The notes under the pieces were generated by a model. That model worked only from the letters and a program-made list of their open reading frames with translations. It had not been told where the DNA came from and did not search any database. From Symsagittifera roscoffensis (lineage: Eukaryota > Xenacoelomorpha > Acoela > Convolutidae): DNA of 64,000 nt. The DNA is taken from the NCBI RefSeq assembly GCF_963678635.1, contig NC_087065.1, positions 27,797,254 to 27,861,253 of the forward strand, in the 5' to 3' direction. Shown here piece by piece: positions 11,951-22,674 of this stretch. A program made the translations under genes and the position numbers. Numbering within the stretch: the first letter of the stretch is position 1; the number at the start of each line of letters is the position of its first letter.

Positions 11951-12040
11951 TAAAAATCAGTTAGGTCTCAGATTCGATCTGCGACCTAGAAAATATGAAA
12001 CTAACGCACTAATAACTCAGCCACGGACGCCCAATTAATC
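11951..12040 (-). repeat. tRNA-derived SINE head
   Basis: Read on the minus strand, GTGGCTGAGTTATTAGTGCG (A box) is followed at tRNA spacing by a B-box-like GATCGAATC inside a short palindrome GGTCnCAGA/TCTGAGACC. A second copy with a better A box is at 23693-23620. The order of boxes resembles a Ser/Leu-type (long variable arm) tRNA, but the cloverleaf is not intact. Confidence 0.55.
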
Positions 12041-12993
12041 ACAAACACTAGCCTCAAATAAAGCAGAACGGATGATATGAAATTTCAAGTGCTACAGAAC
12101 GTGCTTATAGCAAAAGTGCCACCAAATGAGCACTTTCACTAGCGCGTTAGAAAAAGTAGTCTAAGTTGGAAAAAAAGTAGTCAAACTAATACACTACGCG
12201 CACCAGTCTAAAATTCATACTGTTGAACCGATGCTCATTTTATTCTTACATTCATTTCCTCGGCTCGGCAACTATCCAATGCACTCAAAAGATTTTTAAC
12301 AGAGGCGAAGCGGAGCTTCGCATCACTTACAAAACAACAAACATAAAAAAAACAATAGAAGTACAAAAGCGAAAAATGTTGAAAAAAAACTAGGTATACT
12401 GAACTTTCGTACGGCTCGATAAAATTTCAATCTAGGCAAATATGGCGAGTAAAACATTTCAATTTTAAATTAGCAACGGAACAAAACTGACAAAGCGTAA
12501 AAAAAGGCGACAATTTTTGATCACACACCAGTTAACCCGAAAAAAAATGATTTTGTTAAAAATTTTTCAAGTCCCTTAAAAACACAATGAGCAACTACCA
12601 CCACACTACTGGACCCACATTTTCATGAAAATTACCTTCATTAATAAAGCAAGTTACCAAATGATTCAATTGATTCTGTTAAACTAGTTGTTAACTAGAA
12701 AAAAGTCTATATTCCAGTATCGCAAGCGTAAACATGTCGTTGCCTGAATCTTTTGCAACATGTATACGATGCACTTGGCAAGTAGGCTCGTCAAGTAAAC
12801 AATGCACTCAAAAGATTTTAAAATAGACACCGTAACCATGTCGTTGCCTGAATCTATTCCTTCACTAAATAATGACAAAGTATGATCTTTTAATTCGGAG
12901 ACGACTGTGATACAAACATCGAACGATAATTAAGCAAAAAATAACAACATATCAATTTCAGTTTGGATTTTAAAACGCCAAGAGTCTTGCATG
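12041..12993. other. Region downstream of the zinc-finger gene; short repeats only
   Basis: This is the 3' flank of the minus-strand zinc-finger gene. It contains a hairpin GCGAAGC-GGA-GCTTCGC (12305-12321) of the same family as those at 18.35 and 23.52 kb. It also has two direct repeats: CATGTCGTTGCCTGAATCT at 12733 and 12837, and CAATGCACTCAAAAGATTTT at 12281 and 12802. An AATAAA on the minus strand near 12238 could serve the gene but is far from its stop. Confidence 0.4.
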
Positions 12994-13557
12994 TTAAAAT
13001 CTGGGGTATCCAAATGCAGTGTTAACTTCAGGAGGAGGCCTTGCGTATGGATCTCGCTCAAGAGGATCTCTCGCAGCCATTACAGGCACTGTTCGTCTAA
13101 TCACCACAACTTGCTGCCGGACCCCCATTGGCGGAGGTGGAGGAAACTCCTTTCTTGCCACAGGAACTGCTGGTCTAAATGGCCTCCTTCCAGCAGCTGG
13201 TCTTTGTTCATGCATTACAACAGCAGGTCGCGGCGGTTCTGAAAACACATATTCTTCCGGCCGTCCAACCGGTGGTCTCTGCATCAAAGGCTCGGTTCGT
13301 CTGAAAGGTGCAGCCGTTTGGGGGTGTGGTCTCACATTTTCATAAACTTCAACCTGTGACGGCCTCATAGGCGGTTCAGCAAATGGAAGTGGTCGAGGTG
13401 CGAGAGGCAGAGGAGCGCCAAAATTGGGTGCAGTAGCAGGATGCCGTCTTCGGACTAAGAATCCACCTTCTGGCAGCCATGTTTCCTCAGCTGGGTAGAA
13501 ACCATTTAAGTCACTGTACGGAGCCTCTGGGTGCAGTTTAATTGGCGCCGGTGGTTT
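12994..13557 (-). CDS. Zinc-finger protein, last exon (Pro/Arg-rich C-terminus)
   Basis: A terminal exon follows an ACTATTTAG acceptor (AG at 13559-13558), opens in phase 0 and ends at TAA 12994-12996, giving 187 residues. The residues are rich in Pro and Arg (RPPVGRPEEYVF, EFPPPPPMGVRQQ), with no catalytic motif. The preceding exon ends CAA|GTACTT at 13809 in phase 0, so the two join without a shift across a 251-bp intron. Codons are balanced and free of stops, unlike the surrounding AT-rich DNA. This looks like the disordered tail of the same protein as the zinc-finger exon. Confidence 0.75.
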   Translation of the reverse strand, partial: KPPAPIKLHPEAPYSDLNGFYPAEETWLPEGGFLVRRRHPATAPNFGAPLPLAPRPLPFAEPPMRPSQVEVYENVRPHPQTAAPFRRTEPLMQRPPVGRPEEYVFSEPPRPAVVMHEQRPAAGRRPFRPAVPVARKEFPPPPPMGVRQQVVVIRRTVPVMAARDPLERDPYARPPPEVNTAFGYPRF

Positions 13558-13808
13558 CTAAATAGTACACTAACTATAAATCAAGGTAGAGATTTTAGAT
13601 TGACGTTTGCCATTAGGTCGCAGAGGAAAATAAGACTCCGTAGGAAAGATCATACATAGGCCAATTTTTTCAAAGGTCAACTAGCCAATATTAATGCTGT
13701 TAATGAGATAATTAATGTAATCTGTGTAATCCCATCTCACTATTTAGGAGAGATTTGAGCAAAACTGCCGAAACTGTTTTAAACGCAAACAAAGCTAACC
13801 CCAAGTAC

Positions 13809-14586
13809 TTGATCTCTATCAGTCTTGTGAGCTGTTGCCCTTCCCATTTCCGCTGCATATCCAGTAGGTGGTCTCTCGTAACCGTAATCTACGGGATATG
13901 GTTCACGCTCCAACTCTCTCGGGTTACCAAATCCAGGTGGTCCAGTCTGCCTCTGTTGTTGATTTCCCTGATTGTAGGTGTTAATATCATTTGAGAAGTT
14001 GTACTGATCCGGCATCGAGTTCATTCCGTCGAAACCGGGTTCTACTCCTCTTTGTTGACCAAACGTAGGTCTAGTTCCAAAATGATCTTGGCCCGGATTC
14101 GGTGCTCTGAAAGGAGGTATTTTCGCGTTTCCATGCATCTCATGGGGAACTTGTCGTCCTCTTCCAAATCCAGGAACCTCTTGTCGTGGAAATTGAGCGC
14201 CTCTTCCTCTGCCCGGAGTTAAATTTCTATCCGGTGGTGGCATCGACCCCGGTCTTCCGCCAAAAAGTCTAGCACCCAAACCTTGATTCCCAACCGGCAT
14301 TTTATTCGGGTTAGCAGCGTCATCTTGGAAAACTTTGCCGTGTTCACTCTGATCAAACAACCTTTTGTTTCTCGCATCGGGATCCATTGCGTACCCACCC
14401 CTTTTACGTTGCGGTTTCTTCGCTTGCGACAAGGATTTTGTCTTTTCTTTTTCGAGACGTTCTCGATGTGGTCTGCCGTTTAAGTGCAGATTCATCTGAT
14501 ATTCGTTGTTTGAGAACACATTACACATCTGACATTTGAGCGTTCTAGTCGGCTGAGGTTTGTTGGAGTCTGGTTTCACCGGATCC
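13809..14586 (-). CDS. U1-like C2H2 zinc-finger, Gly/Pro-rich protein (penultimate exon)
   Basis: The exon starts after TTATTTCAG (AG 14588-14587) with one base completing a codon, runs 259 codons and ends at a GTACTT donor. Near its start it holds LKCQMCNVFSNNEY and then LHLNGRPHRERLEKEK. That is C-x2-C-x12-H-x5-H, the matrin/U1 type of C2H2 finger found in ZNF346-like and other RNA- or nuclear-matrix-binding proteins. A basic stretch (KKPQRKRGG) and a long Gly/Pro/Gln-rich tail with RG-like repeats (GRGRGAQF, GFGRGRQ) follow, consistent with a nuclear RNA-binding protein. The 5' exon(s) are not identified; they must end in phase 2. A role in RNA binding is inferred from domain type only. 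Confidence 0.75.
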
Positions 14587-14599
14587 CTGAAATAATTAT

Positions 14600-15650
14600 T
14601 ATCAATATTTGCACAATAGATATTTTTCCTCACGAACAGGGGCGGATTGAGGAGAGGGTGTAACCTAAATTTCTCTTGAGGCACAGAAAAAATGCGAATC
14701 GCTTGGCTAGTTTTCACAAAATTTCACCTATGAGTTCTAAGTCCCTGAATCAATTTTTTTAAGTGTTTGAAGAGCGGCCAAAAATCATTTTTATCGATCT
14801 TGAAAAAAAGTAAATGAAGAGATTCGCAAACACTTCCGCTGCATTCGACCATTCCATGGGATCGTAAGATCCGCCCCCGGTGAAGAGTATCTTAACTTCA
14901 AAATCGTCCCATGAAATAAACAACCAACTTAAAAGTTTCCACTTTCTTTGAAAATTATCGTGAATTTGCAATATTTTTGATTAGAAAAATAACTAAAACG
15001 TGGGCAATACGCCTGGGATACAAAATCAACACAACATCCAAGCTCGAAAAGCAAAAAAAAATCACATTTTTTTAGAATCGGATAATTTAACCATGTTGTT
15101 TATATTTGAATGTAGAAGTTTGAAAAAATATATATATCTTTTAATATTACCGTAAGGTTTTGACTGGCTGTGAAGCATTGTTAACGGATTATTGTAATTT
15201 TGATTTCATTTAGATTGATAGGCGTTCATTACAGAAGCGGATTGAAGGGGGCTTCGTGGGACGCAAAGGGTCCAACGGTTATTAATATTTTGCGACCATC
15301 ATTCTTGGCTGATCGACTAAAGACGCCTTAAATTTTTCTAAAGACGCCTTCGACGCTTGTAGTACTAATGATCAGGGACAAGCGCGCGCTTGCTTTTTTT
15401 CCGTGCATTCTGTTTATCTCGCATTTTTCCGACGCACAAAATTTTGACAAACCAAAGACTTTATTGTGCAGAAAATCAATTCGATCAATCTAAAATAAAA
15501 ACAATGTCTGCAAAATTTAGCTTCTGAGAAATACAGCTCATATTCATTTACGAAGACACTGCTTGAAATATTTATCCCAAAAAGACAATATAAACACAAG
15601 TAACGATTTGCCAAGCAACAAAAAAGGTGCAATGACTACAGTTACCATTG
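14600..15650. other. Sequence between two genes, no exon identified
   Basis: The missing 5' exon(s) of the zinc-finger gene may lie here, but no stretch combines acceptor, open frame and phase-2 donor convincingly. Bases 15240-15400 contain repeated AAAGACGCCTT motifs, possibly from an old repeat. Confidence 0.35.
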
Positions 15651-15653
15651 CCT

Positions 15654-15659
15654 TTTATT
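15654..15659 (-). terminator. Poly(A) signal AATAAA of the minisatellite gene
   Basis: AATAAA on the minus strand lies 43 nt beyond the stop codon at 15702, the expected spacing for 3' end formation. Confidence 0.6.
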
Positions 15660-15701
15660 TAAATTTTAACGAGTTTCTAACTTCTATTTTCATATTTCGA
15701 A

Positions 15702-16238
15702 TTAAAGAAAGATGTTCGCTGTTTTTGATTCGGTCGGCAAAAATTTTGGGAAATATGCAAAAAAAACTTCACAGCCAGATTTTAGTTGTTCTCCTAGCCT
15801 TTTTTGTGATTGCGGTTTTGCAAAAGGCGGTGGTTGATGTTGCTGTGCAACAGCGCCTGTCTGTGACAGCGGACCACTGGCACTTGTAGTAGCGCCTCTT
15901 TTCGCGAAAGGGGGAGGCACATTTGCTCTTTTGGCCGCCGCCGTAGTACCTACAGCAGCGGGAGCAGGCTCCCCCGTTGGTTTCAATTGGTCCATCCTTT
16001 TCAAGGGCGTAAAAGGGCGTTTTGAATTAGCAGATGCGGCGGGTTTTTGAGAGGCTGAAACAACGGGCGCAAAGGGGGGCTTCCTGGTATTACTGCTAGA
16101 TTCAGTAGTTTCAGTTTCTGCAGTGTGGTCATTACTAGTAGCAGAGTTATTACTACTAGCGGTATCCACGAAATCTTGTTCGTCATTAGCTTCAGTATTT
16201 TCAAATACAGCTGAGCTTTCAAAGTCAACCTCTGTGTC
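15702..16238 (-). CDS. Unknown protein with minisatellite, exon 3 (terminal)
   Basis: The exon starts after CTCTTTTGCAG (AG 16240-16239) in phase 0, matching the phase-0 donor at 17917, and ends in TAA at 15702 with an AATAAA 43 nt on. It encodes 178 residues: an acidic Ser/Thr-rich half (DTEVDFESS, TETTESSSNTR), then a Pro/Ala-rich half with repeated PPFA motifs (RKPPFAPV, VPPPFAKRG, PPPFAKPQ). The PPFAK repeats look like short linear motifs. No folded domain is recognised. Together with exons 1 and 2 the model gives a 323-residue, probably disordered protein. Confidence 0.65.
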   Translation of the reverse strand, partial: DTEVDFESSAVFENTEANDEQDFVDTASSNNSATSNDHTAETETTESSSNTRKPPFAPVVSASQKPAASANSKRPFTPLKRMDQLKPTGEPAPAAVGTTAAAKRANVPPPFAKRGATTSASGPLSQTGAVAQQHQPPPFAKPQSQKRLGEQLKSGCEVFFAYFPKFLPTESKTANIFL

Positions 16239-16950
16239 CTGCAAAAGAGAAAAAATATTAAAGCAAAAAAATTGGTTTGTTGTCACCGATTAGTTATAAT
16301 AATTTTGGTTTCTGCGAATCGCAGAAGATCAGTCAAAAACTGTGCAGCCTCTAAGGATTGAACGTTCCCATCTATAAAACAGTTTCTGGTTATAAAATAG
16401 AAAAGCCGTTTCCAAGACGAGAAAATGGGAAATATATATTAACCAATAAAAACTGTCCCGTTTAGACAGAACGACAAAATTACAAAATTAACTCAGTCCA
16501 TTAACTTCCTTTCAAAAAAGAAACCACAGGAAATCAATCTCTCGTCAATTTCATGGTGTGAAAGTTAAAAACATGAAAACTGGAAAAAACTAAACACAAA
16601 TTTCAATCAACTCTAACCTCAGTGAGTTTATAAATATTTTCAGATTTCACGCCGATTGTAGAAAATTTGAGGAAGGTAATTTTCCGCCAATGCCTCGTAA
16701 TCCACGCAAGGGCTTTTAAGTGTGCATGAATCCCTGTTGCGTTCCCCGGTTTGTTTTTAGATATTTACCATTATAATGCCCCATTAATATTCCAATTTCA
16801 TGCCCCGCACTCCATAAAAGTCATTTCACAAGCTTGACATGAAACCCGCGAAGACTTAAAATGGGAACAGGAAACCACGGGACAATTCTTAATTAGCTCA
16901 TATTACCCATTTTTCTATAGTTCTATTTTCCAGCTAAAAAGGACTTCCAA

Positions 16951-17236
16951 TTAAGTAAAAATAGGTTGCTGTAACACCAGCACGATTTGTATTATGTCTA
17001 TTATTTCATACGACACAAATTTCATACTTGGACGCAAACACACTTTAATCAATTTCTTTCCTTCTACAGTTACCAATTCCGTTTTAGACCCAACTTTTGG
17101 TAAACCGTAAGGGCTGCAAGGCAGCAAAAAATCAAGGAAGTTACGCAGAGAAGGGAAATTGAAGATATTTTTGGGTTTATTCCTCTTTGAATGGGCTTTG
17201 ATTGAAGCCATGTCTCCGGGTTGAACTAAAAACAGT
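16951..17236 (-). CDS. Possible small gene or exon inside the intron of the minisatellite gene
   Basis: An 86-codon frame (ATG 17211) has balanced codon use compared with the surrounding AT-rich intron. Two acceptor-like sites precede it: TTTTCATGCAG ending at 17237, and GTTTTTAG about 16 nt before the ATG. The protein is basic at the N-terminus with a hydrophobic C-terminus (DIIQIVLVLQQPIF). I do not recognise it. It could be a short trans-spliced gene, an alternative exon, or chance. Confidence 0.3.
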
Positions 17237-17917
17237 CTGCATGAAAATCAGGAGAAATCATTTTTTCGTTCGCGCGCATTAGCTTGGAATGAATTTAGTA
17301 ATATGAGTGGAAAGGTTTAATTTATTCCGCCTGAGCACTCGAGAAACCTTTTCACCTCTCCATTTGGAGGACGGCTGAAAATAACATTTGTTCAGTTATT
17401 GCAAAAAAAATGAAATGGCCTCAAGAGGCTCAGTCGCCAAAAGACAGAAAATTTCTCCATTTGGAATGTCACAAAATGGCACAGCGAGGTCCTCTTTGTA
17501 TTCTGAAAAGACTAGAAATTGTTAAACTGCATCTACTTAATGAGACGCAAAACCTTCAGTCATTGTTCTAAAATACAGTGAATAGTTCTATCAAAAATTT
17601 TTAAATCTTTCATCCTTTCACCAGCCTAAGGCAAGCAGAAAGCAAACGCCCATAAATGATTATCCTTTGATAAGATAACCAAAAATATTCAAAAGAAAGG
17701 ACAGATCAAAAAACGAACAAACATATTGCAGTATTTATTCAATGCCTTTACATGAAAATTGAATAAAATTCAAAAATATAGGTGAAACTGAGCATATCAG
17801 CTTATGCAAAACGTCCCAAATTTTTGGGCAAAAAATCACCAAAACTAAAAAATAATTCATTGACTAGCCAGTTTCATGTACTTCCTTTTAATTTAAGTTT
17901 TTAAAAAAAATTCTAAC

Positions 17918-18288
17918 CTGTGCGAAGTTGACCATCTCAGTATCCGGTTGCGCCTCCACGGAGAAGGTATTCACATCTTCTTCAAGTACCGCTCGTTCGG
18001 TTCCTTCTATGTGAAACTCTTCAGGCATCGCTTCTTGGGTTCCTTCTATGTGAAACTTTTCAGGCATCGCTTCCTGGGTTCCTTCTATGTGAAACTTTTC
18101 AGGCATCGCTTCCTGGGTTCCTTCTATGTGAAATTCTTCAGGCATCGCTTCCTGGGTTCCTTCTATGTGAAACTCTTCAGACATCACCTCCTGAGTTCCC
18201 TCTATGTGAAGCTCCCCAGGCATATCTTCCGGAGTTCCTTCTATGTGGAATTTCTGCGCACTATCTTCATCTTCTCGATGGATACTAT
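17918..18288 (-). CDS. Unknown protein with minisatellite, exon 2 (FHIEGTQEAMPEE repeats)
   Basis: The exon runs from an acceptor at 18290-18289 to a CAG|GTTAGA donor (GT 17917-17916). The frame joins the phase-1 end of exon 1 and ends in phase 0 for exon 3, so the three-exon model is consistent throughout. Most of it is a tandem array of a 39-bp unit encoding 13 residues, consensus FHIEGTQEAMPEE, in about seven copies (17995-18255). The edge copies are the most diverged (LHIEGTQEVMSEE, FHIEGTPEDMPGE) and the central ones nearly identical, which points to recent expansion. The encoded region is very acidic. Function unknown. The exact acceptor is ambiguous by a few codons. Confidence 0.65.
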
Positions 18289-19913
18289 CTTCATAAAACG
18301 AAAGGTGCCGTTAAAACGCGTGGCTGCAAATTGAAATCCTACAAAGAGGCGAAGTTGCGCTTCGTACTACTAGCGATACAAAACGGACACAGAATGGCAG
18401 TTAGCCGAAAGCCATTAAGGAAAAAGGAAGAAATGCAGAAAAAACATCACCTATAATGATCATAAGTTTGCCGCAATTCAAGTAAAGCTCAATTCGGTAA
18501 AATAATGACGCAAAACGCCAAGCAATGCGACAAATATTTTAGAGTGCTAACTACTCGGACCAAATTTGGGTACACGCCCAGTTGAGCCGAGTAAAAATCA
18601 ACTGAAAACAAATTAATTCAGAAGCTAACTTTTTTATAACAGAACTTAAACAAATTTAGAAGAATAGGTTATCCGAAGGGTGACCACTCTTATGAAAAAA
18701 AAATTAACGACTTCATAGAAAATTACTATTAGCATCGTTTTACCGACCTTACGTAAGCTCAATTTAGCGCCTCAGAAATGGAAACTGGCTCAAAATTTCC
18801 TGGGTCAGTTTTGTTTTGCCCATGGCATCTGAAAAAATTTGATAATGTATAAACTAGTAATTAAGCAAACAAGTAGTACACAACTTCCACAGAAGTAGCG
18901 ACCTTTTAGCGACCTGTCGAGAAGTAGCGGTCTTTTGACGACCTGTTGCTGATTAACGACCCAGTGGTCACCCTGTTCGAGAAGTTTAACCAAATATTGA
19001 TTTTAAAAATAGGGCAAATAAGCTGACAGAATGAAAGCCGACCTCAAAGAAGCTGAAAATCCAGAAACATTTTTAGCTAAAAACATCTTACACGCATCAG
19101 ATCGACTATTAACAACTAACTGCTGGGGACCTAAGAAATTAGACGATAAGCAAGTTAGACGGATGCTACAAAAAGGAAACTAGACGAGATTTTTTTTTCT
19201 ACAGATCTGGGATTTTAGACGTCATTGCTATGAAAAGGAAAGGGCCAACAAAATCTTTTCTCAAGAGTTAAGTTACACAAATACAAAAAGAACAGAAAAT
19301 GACAACACCTATCAAACCAATTAGTTTAAATGACCATAAAATGTCAAATCTGAATATTACAGGAGAGTTTTGAATTGAATAAATTATGCATGATTGACAT
19401 GTAAAGTTTTTAACCACCGAAATTTAACTGTTGTCTGCAAACATTTTTATTTTTCTCACGCAATTTGTCTGAAAACAATTTTAATATCTCTCACTTTTGT
19501 CTATTTTCTCACAATTACAGTTTTGCAAAACCGTCCAATTTCCTTTTAAGTACCTCCGTCTAATTTGCTTCTCAACCCCAACTGCTGATATAGTGATTAG
19601 AAATTCGGCTAATAATTTTGTTAAAATTGGGGTCTTGCTGATGCTATACTGTCTCCAATAATTGCCTGTGAAGTTCACTGTCTGGATTAGACCAGTCTAT
19701 TCGCCTTCACCCAATTTGCTTTCGCCAGTATGACGCTCGTATTCGTACAAAACTTTGTACGACTAGAAAGTAGTTTCGCTGCCGTTTCAATTTTCCTTTT
19801 ATTCGCATCTTCTATAATCTAACAAATCGAGTACAAAAGAGATTCATTTAAGATATTATAAGAGCGAATTATGCAAAACAAGTCAAAATCACTTCTGTCA
19901 CTATCACTTTTTG

Positions 19914-20110
19914 TTTTGGATCAAGTTAACATCCTACCCCCCTAATAGACCAAGTTAAGATCCTCCACCCCAGCGCTTAAATTAAATTAAATTTGCTAAG
20001 CGCTGCATGTAAAATGCTCGTTTCCGATTGGCTGAAAATTCCCAACTTAGAACTAAGTTAATATCCTCCCCCTAAACGTGTTTAGGGGGGAGGATGTTAA
20101 ATTGGTCCTT
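19914..20110. mobile_element. Small foldback element with CCCCC/GGGGG arms
   Basis: The left end reads AAGTTAACATCCTACCCCCC and the right end reads GGGGGGAGGATGTTAA, an inverted repeat of the same motif. The interior repeats the motif again and contains a hairpin CCTCCCCCTAAAC/GTTTAGGGGGGAGG (about 20067-20095). No coding capacity. Probably a non-autonomous DNA element about 200 bp long; target duplications are not clear. Confidence 0.55.
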
Positions 20111-20369
20111 CGTTTTAAACTCAATTTGAGAAAATCGGATTTAAAACTCATCATTTTAATCAATCGCTTTTTTCGGATAATTGAAATTAGCAGCGTATTC
20201 CACCAATTCCCAATCATATTTTTCCCGATAATAAACCAAAAGTTTGAGTGAAGCATGGATTCAACACCAAAATCATGGACTCAAATTTTCTGGTAGTCTT
20301 AATGACAAAAACGCTTAAATTCTTCATATTTTCTGAACTATGAAAGGTTTTTTATGGGCTTAACTTATT

Positions 20370-20905
20370 GTTCCGACTTTCGATACGAAAGTAACGGAAT
20401 ATTTGTGCTCGGGGTGGGTTTTTTTTTCTTCAGACAAATTTCGACTTTTTAACTAGCCATTTTTGACGGAATTTTTTCATATCATTCAAAAAGTATTGTT
20501 GTCCTGAGCTTAAATTTGAAAAGATATTTCACCTGTGATCATTTTTCGTAAAGTTATGAGGGTTTAAAGATTGCCATTTTGACCAATTTGGGACAATTAA
20601 CGCGCGATATAATTCGCGCTATTAACGCGTAAGCGGAGATTTAATCCGTCTTATAAATCGTTCCAAATTGGTTGAACGAAGCTTATTTGCCATAATTGAT
20701 TTGTTACAAGGAACAAAATCTATCTTTTTATACTTTATATGGTGTGGGGGGATGATTTTCAAAAAAAAAATTCAAATTTTAGAAAAAAAAATTTTATTTT
20801 ATTTTATTTCATTTATTTTTTTAATGTTATTAATGCTGCTCCATAAACCTTAAAAGGCAGTCGGAACATTCAGGGCTTCGCCCTGATACGAGCAGTCTTG
20901 TTATA
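20370..20905 (+). repeat. Dispersed ~540-bp repeat, copy 2
   Basis: This matches 9248-9790 from ACGGAATATTTGTGCTCG to CTGATACGAGCAGTCTTGTT, same orientation, with small indels. It lies within intron 1 of the minisatellite gene. Confidence 0.8.
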
Positions 20906-21501
20906 ATTTAAAATTTAAAAAGTGATAGTTTATAAATATAATTTTCTTGCCTGCCAGAGGGGATGTTATTCCTTTTTTGGATTAACAGTTTCCACCCCAC
21001 CATGAACAGCAGCATTTCAATGTTGTGTGATTTGAGATTTAAACAAAATACTCAGCACGTGTTCTAGTATTTGACTCCACAATCAAAGCGATTATTTTCG
21101 TATCAAGTTTTTCTTTTGCCCTAGCAAGCAGCGCTCTTTTATTGAGATTTGTGAGAACAGACAACTTGCTTATCAATCTTGGCATGCAACTGAGATAAGA
21201 ATTAGAACCAACGGTCACTTAAAGAGTGATAACTTCATAATTTACGTCTACGGATCAAATAAGGACAAACCGAGTAGTAATAACGTCAAAACTCAGTATT
21301 TTGATTTGTTCAAATTCAAAGTAACCGTACATGATTAGATTTGATTTGTTCACCTCGATCAGCTAAATATCGAACAGCTGACCGAAGCCGATAATTGTTC
21401 ATAAAGTTTCGCTGCCGTATCTATGTGACTTTGAGATCAAAGTATTTCATAGACCTTAGGGAAATATTAAGACTCTTTGTAGTTTATTAGCAGCCACATA
21501 C

Positions 21502-21574
21502 CTTGCTGGTTTTCCTGCGAATGGACCTCTGAGAAGTCCAGACTCATTCCTATATTACCAGACATCAAAGTTAT
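21502..21574 (-). CDS. Unknown protein with minisatellite, exon 1 (start)
   Basis: The exon is bounded by CTTCTTTTTCAG (AG 21576-21575) and a strong CAAG|GTATGT donor (GT 21501-21500). The first ATG (21565) is 9 nt inside the exon and opens a frame of 21 codons plus one base, MSGNIGMSLDFSEV and so on. The acceptor immediately before the start codon, only 32 nt after the AATAAA of SRPRB, is what a trans-spliced downstream operon gene looks like. A 5'-UTR cis intron is the alternative. The joined exons give 323 residues with no recognised domain. Confidence 0.65.
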
Positions 21575-21605
21575 CTGAAAAAGAAGATTAAGGTACATGA
21601 GTTAG

Positions 21606-21611
21606 TTTATT
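21606..21611 (-). terminator. Poly(A) signal of SRPRB
   Basis: AATAAA on the minus strand lies 187 nt after the SRPRB stop and 31 nt before the splice acceptor of the next gene. Confidence 0.55.
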
Positions 21612-21797
21612 AAAACAATGGCAACAACTGAAGCAAGGAAAAGTAAATTTCCTTTCCAAAATGCTAAAAACGGCGAACACTTTTATAGCTTAGGGACATA
21701 AATTTCAACAACATTCTCATATAAAGTTTTAACACTACATCTGCGCATAATAATTAAGCGTTGTTACCACATCCAACCATCAAATCACCAAAACTAT

Positions 21798-22667
21798 TCA
21801 CTTAAACAAACTCATGTCAAAATCTAGCGAATTTGGATCAGATTTGCTAATTGAACTTTCTACAAACTGCACTTTGTACGGCATGAGAGATAAATCTACG
21901 TTGCCATGTTTTCCCTCCGCCAAAACTGCCGCTCGCTTACTGCGTCCCGAGGAATCGCGTGAATCGGCAATATCCCCTAACGTAGCTCGTGATGTCTTCT
22001 TCAGAGTCGTCAACTCGGCTTCCAAGACTTGTTTAACTAGGGTTGTGCTTTTCGCCATCGGTGCATCTTGTTTTGTGCATACAATATTGATGATGGGTTT
22101 CAGCTTAGCAATGAACGGGTCAGTTAGAATGCTGAACAAATACTCGCCAGTTTGGGCTCTCTGATTCTTGAAAACAGCACAGCTATCCACTAGGAATAAG
22201 ATACGTCCACAAGACCCCTTGAACTTGTCAAAAATCGGCCACATGATTCTACCATTTCCAGGAACGTCAACCAATGTTACATCTTTTTTGCCTAATTTAA
22301 CGTTGGCACAATTTTCAGTTAACGACGTACATGTCAGCTGATGATTCGAGTTATTGGTCAGACACAAAAACAATCTTGTTTTCCCTGAATCTTCGGGACC
22401 AAGAAGCATCACATGGTTCAATTTTTTTCCAGTTTTTCCACACAGCCAGCATAACAAAAAGAAAAATACACAGACCAGCATCGCAACAGCTGTGCTCGCA
22501 AGAACCAGCAACAGAGTTTCTTCGTCTAAGTTGTTCACGATATTTTTAGACAAATCGTGCTTACGAAGTGTCGCTGATACGTCTTTGTAATATGGAATGT
22601 GTTCAGTCCAGTTTTCATGCTTCATTTTAGCAGTCAAGTTCTTGTAGTGCTCTCCGAAAACTTCCAT
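21798..22667 (-). CDS. SRPRB: Signal recognition particle receptor subunit beta
   Basis: A 289-residue frame without introns. SRPRB is the membrane-anchored small GTPase of the ER that holds SR-alpha and times delivery of ribosome-nascent chains to the translocon. A single membrane segment (about residues 51-75, LLLVLASTAVAMLVCVFFF) is followed by a GTPase fold. The P-loop is GPEDSGKT (90-97), the switch-II-like motif DVPGNG (134-139, family DxPG) and the base-specificity motif CTKQD (197-201, family NKQD). Length and order fit the family. ATG 22667 is preceded, 7 nt upstream, by a GTTTTAG acceptor, so the mRNA is probably spliced (cis or spliced leader) just before the start. The next gene begins 224 nt after the stop, same strand. 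Confidence 0.93.
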   Translation of the reverse strand: MEVFGEHYKNLTAKMKHENWTEHIPYYKDVSATLRKHDLSKNIVNNLDEETLLLVLASTAVAMLVCVFFFLLCWLCGKTGKKLNHVMLLGPEDSGKTRLFLCLTNNSNHQLTCTSLTENCANVKLGKKDVTLVDVPGNGRIMWPIFDKFKGSCGRILFLVDSCAVFKNQRAQTGEYLFSILTDPFIAKLKPIINIVCTKQDAPMAKSTTLVKQVLEAELTTLKKTSRATLGDIADSRDSSGRSKRAAVLAEGKHGNVDLSLMPYKVQFVESSISKSDPNSLDFDMSLFK

Positions 22668-22674
22668 TTCGATC

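Larger units (their letters stand above)
18300..21500. other. Intron 1 of the minisatellite gene, filled with repeats
   Basis: This 3.2-kb intron contains a fragment of the GCGAAG/CTTCGC repeat family (18340-18400), a 30-bp direct repeat GAAGTAGCGnnCTTTTnnCGACCTGT (18889 and 18919), a small foldback element (19914-20110) and a 540-bp dispersed repeat (20370-20905). No other exon is evident. Confidence 0.5.

Noticed and set aside
21798-22667. SRPRB and INPP5A as processed retrogenes because both lack introns in the coding region
   Set aside because: Both have splice acceptors just before the ATG, intact frames, no poly-A tract at the 3' end and no target duplication.
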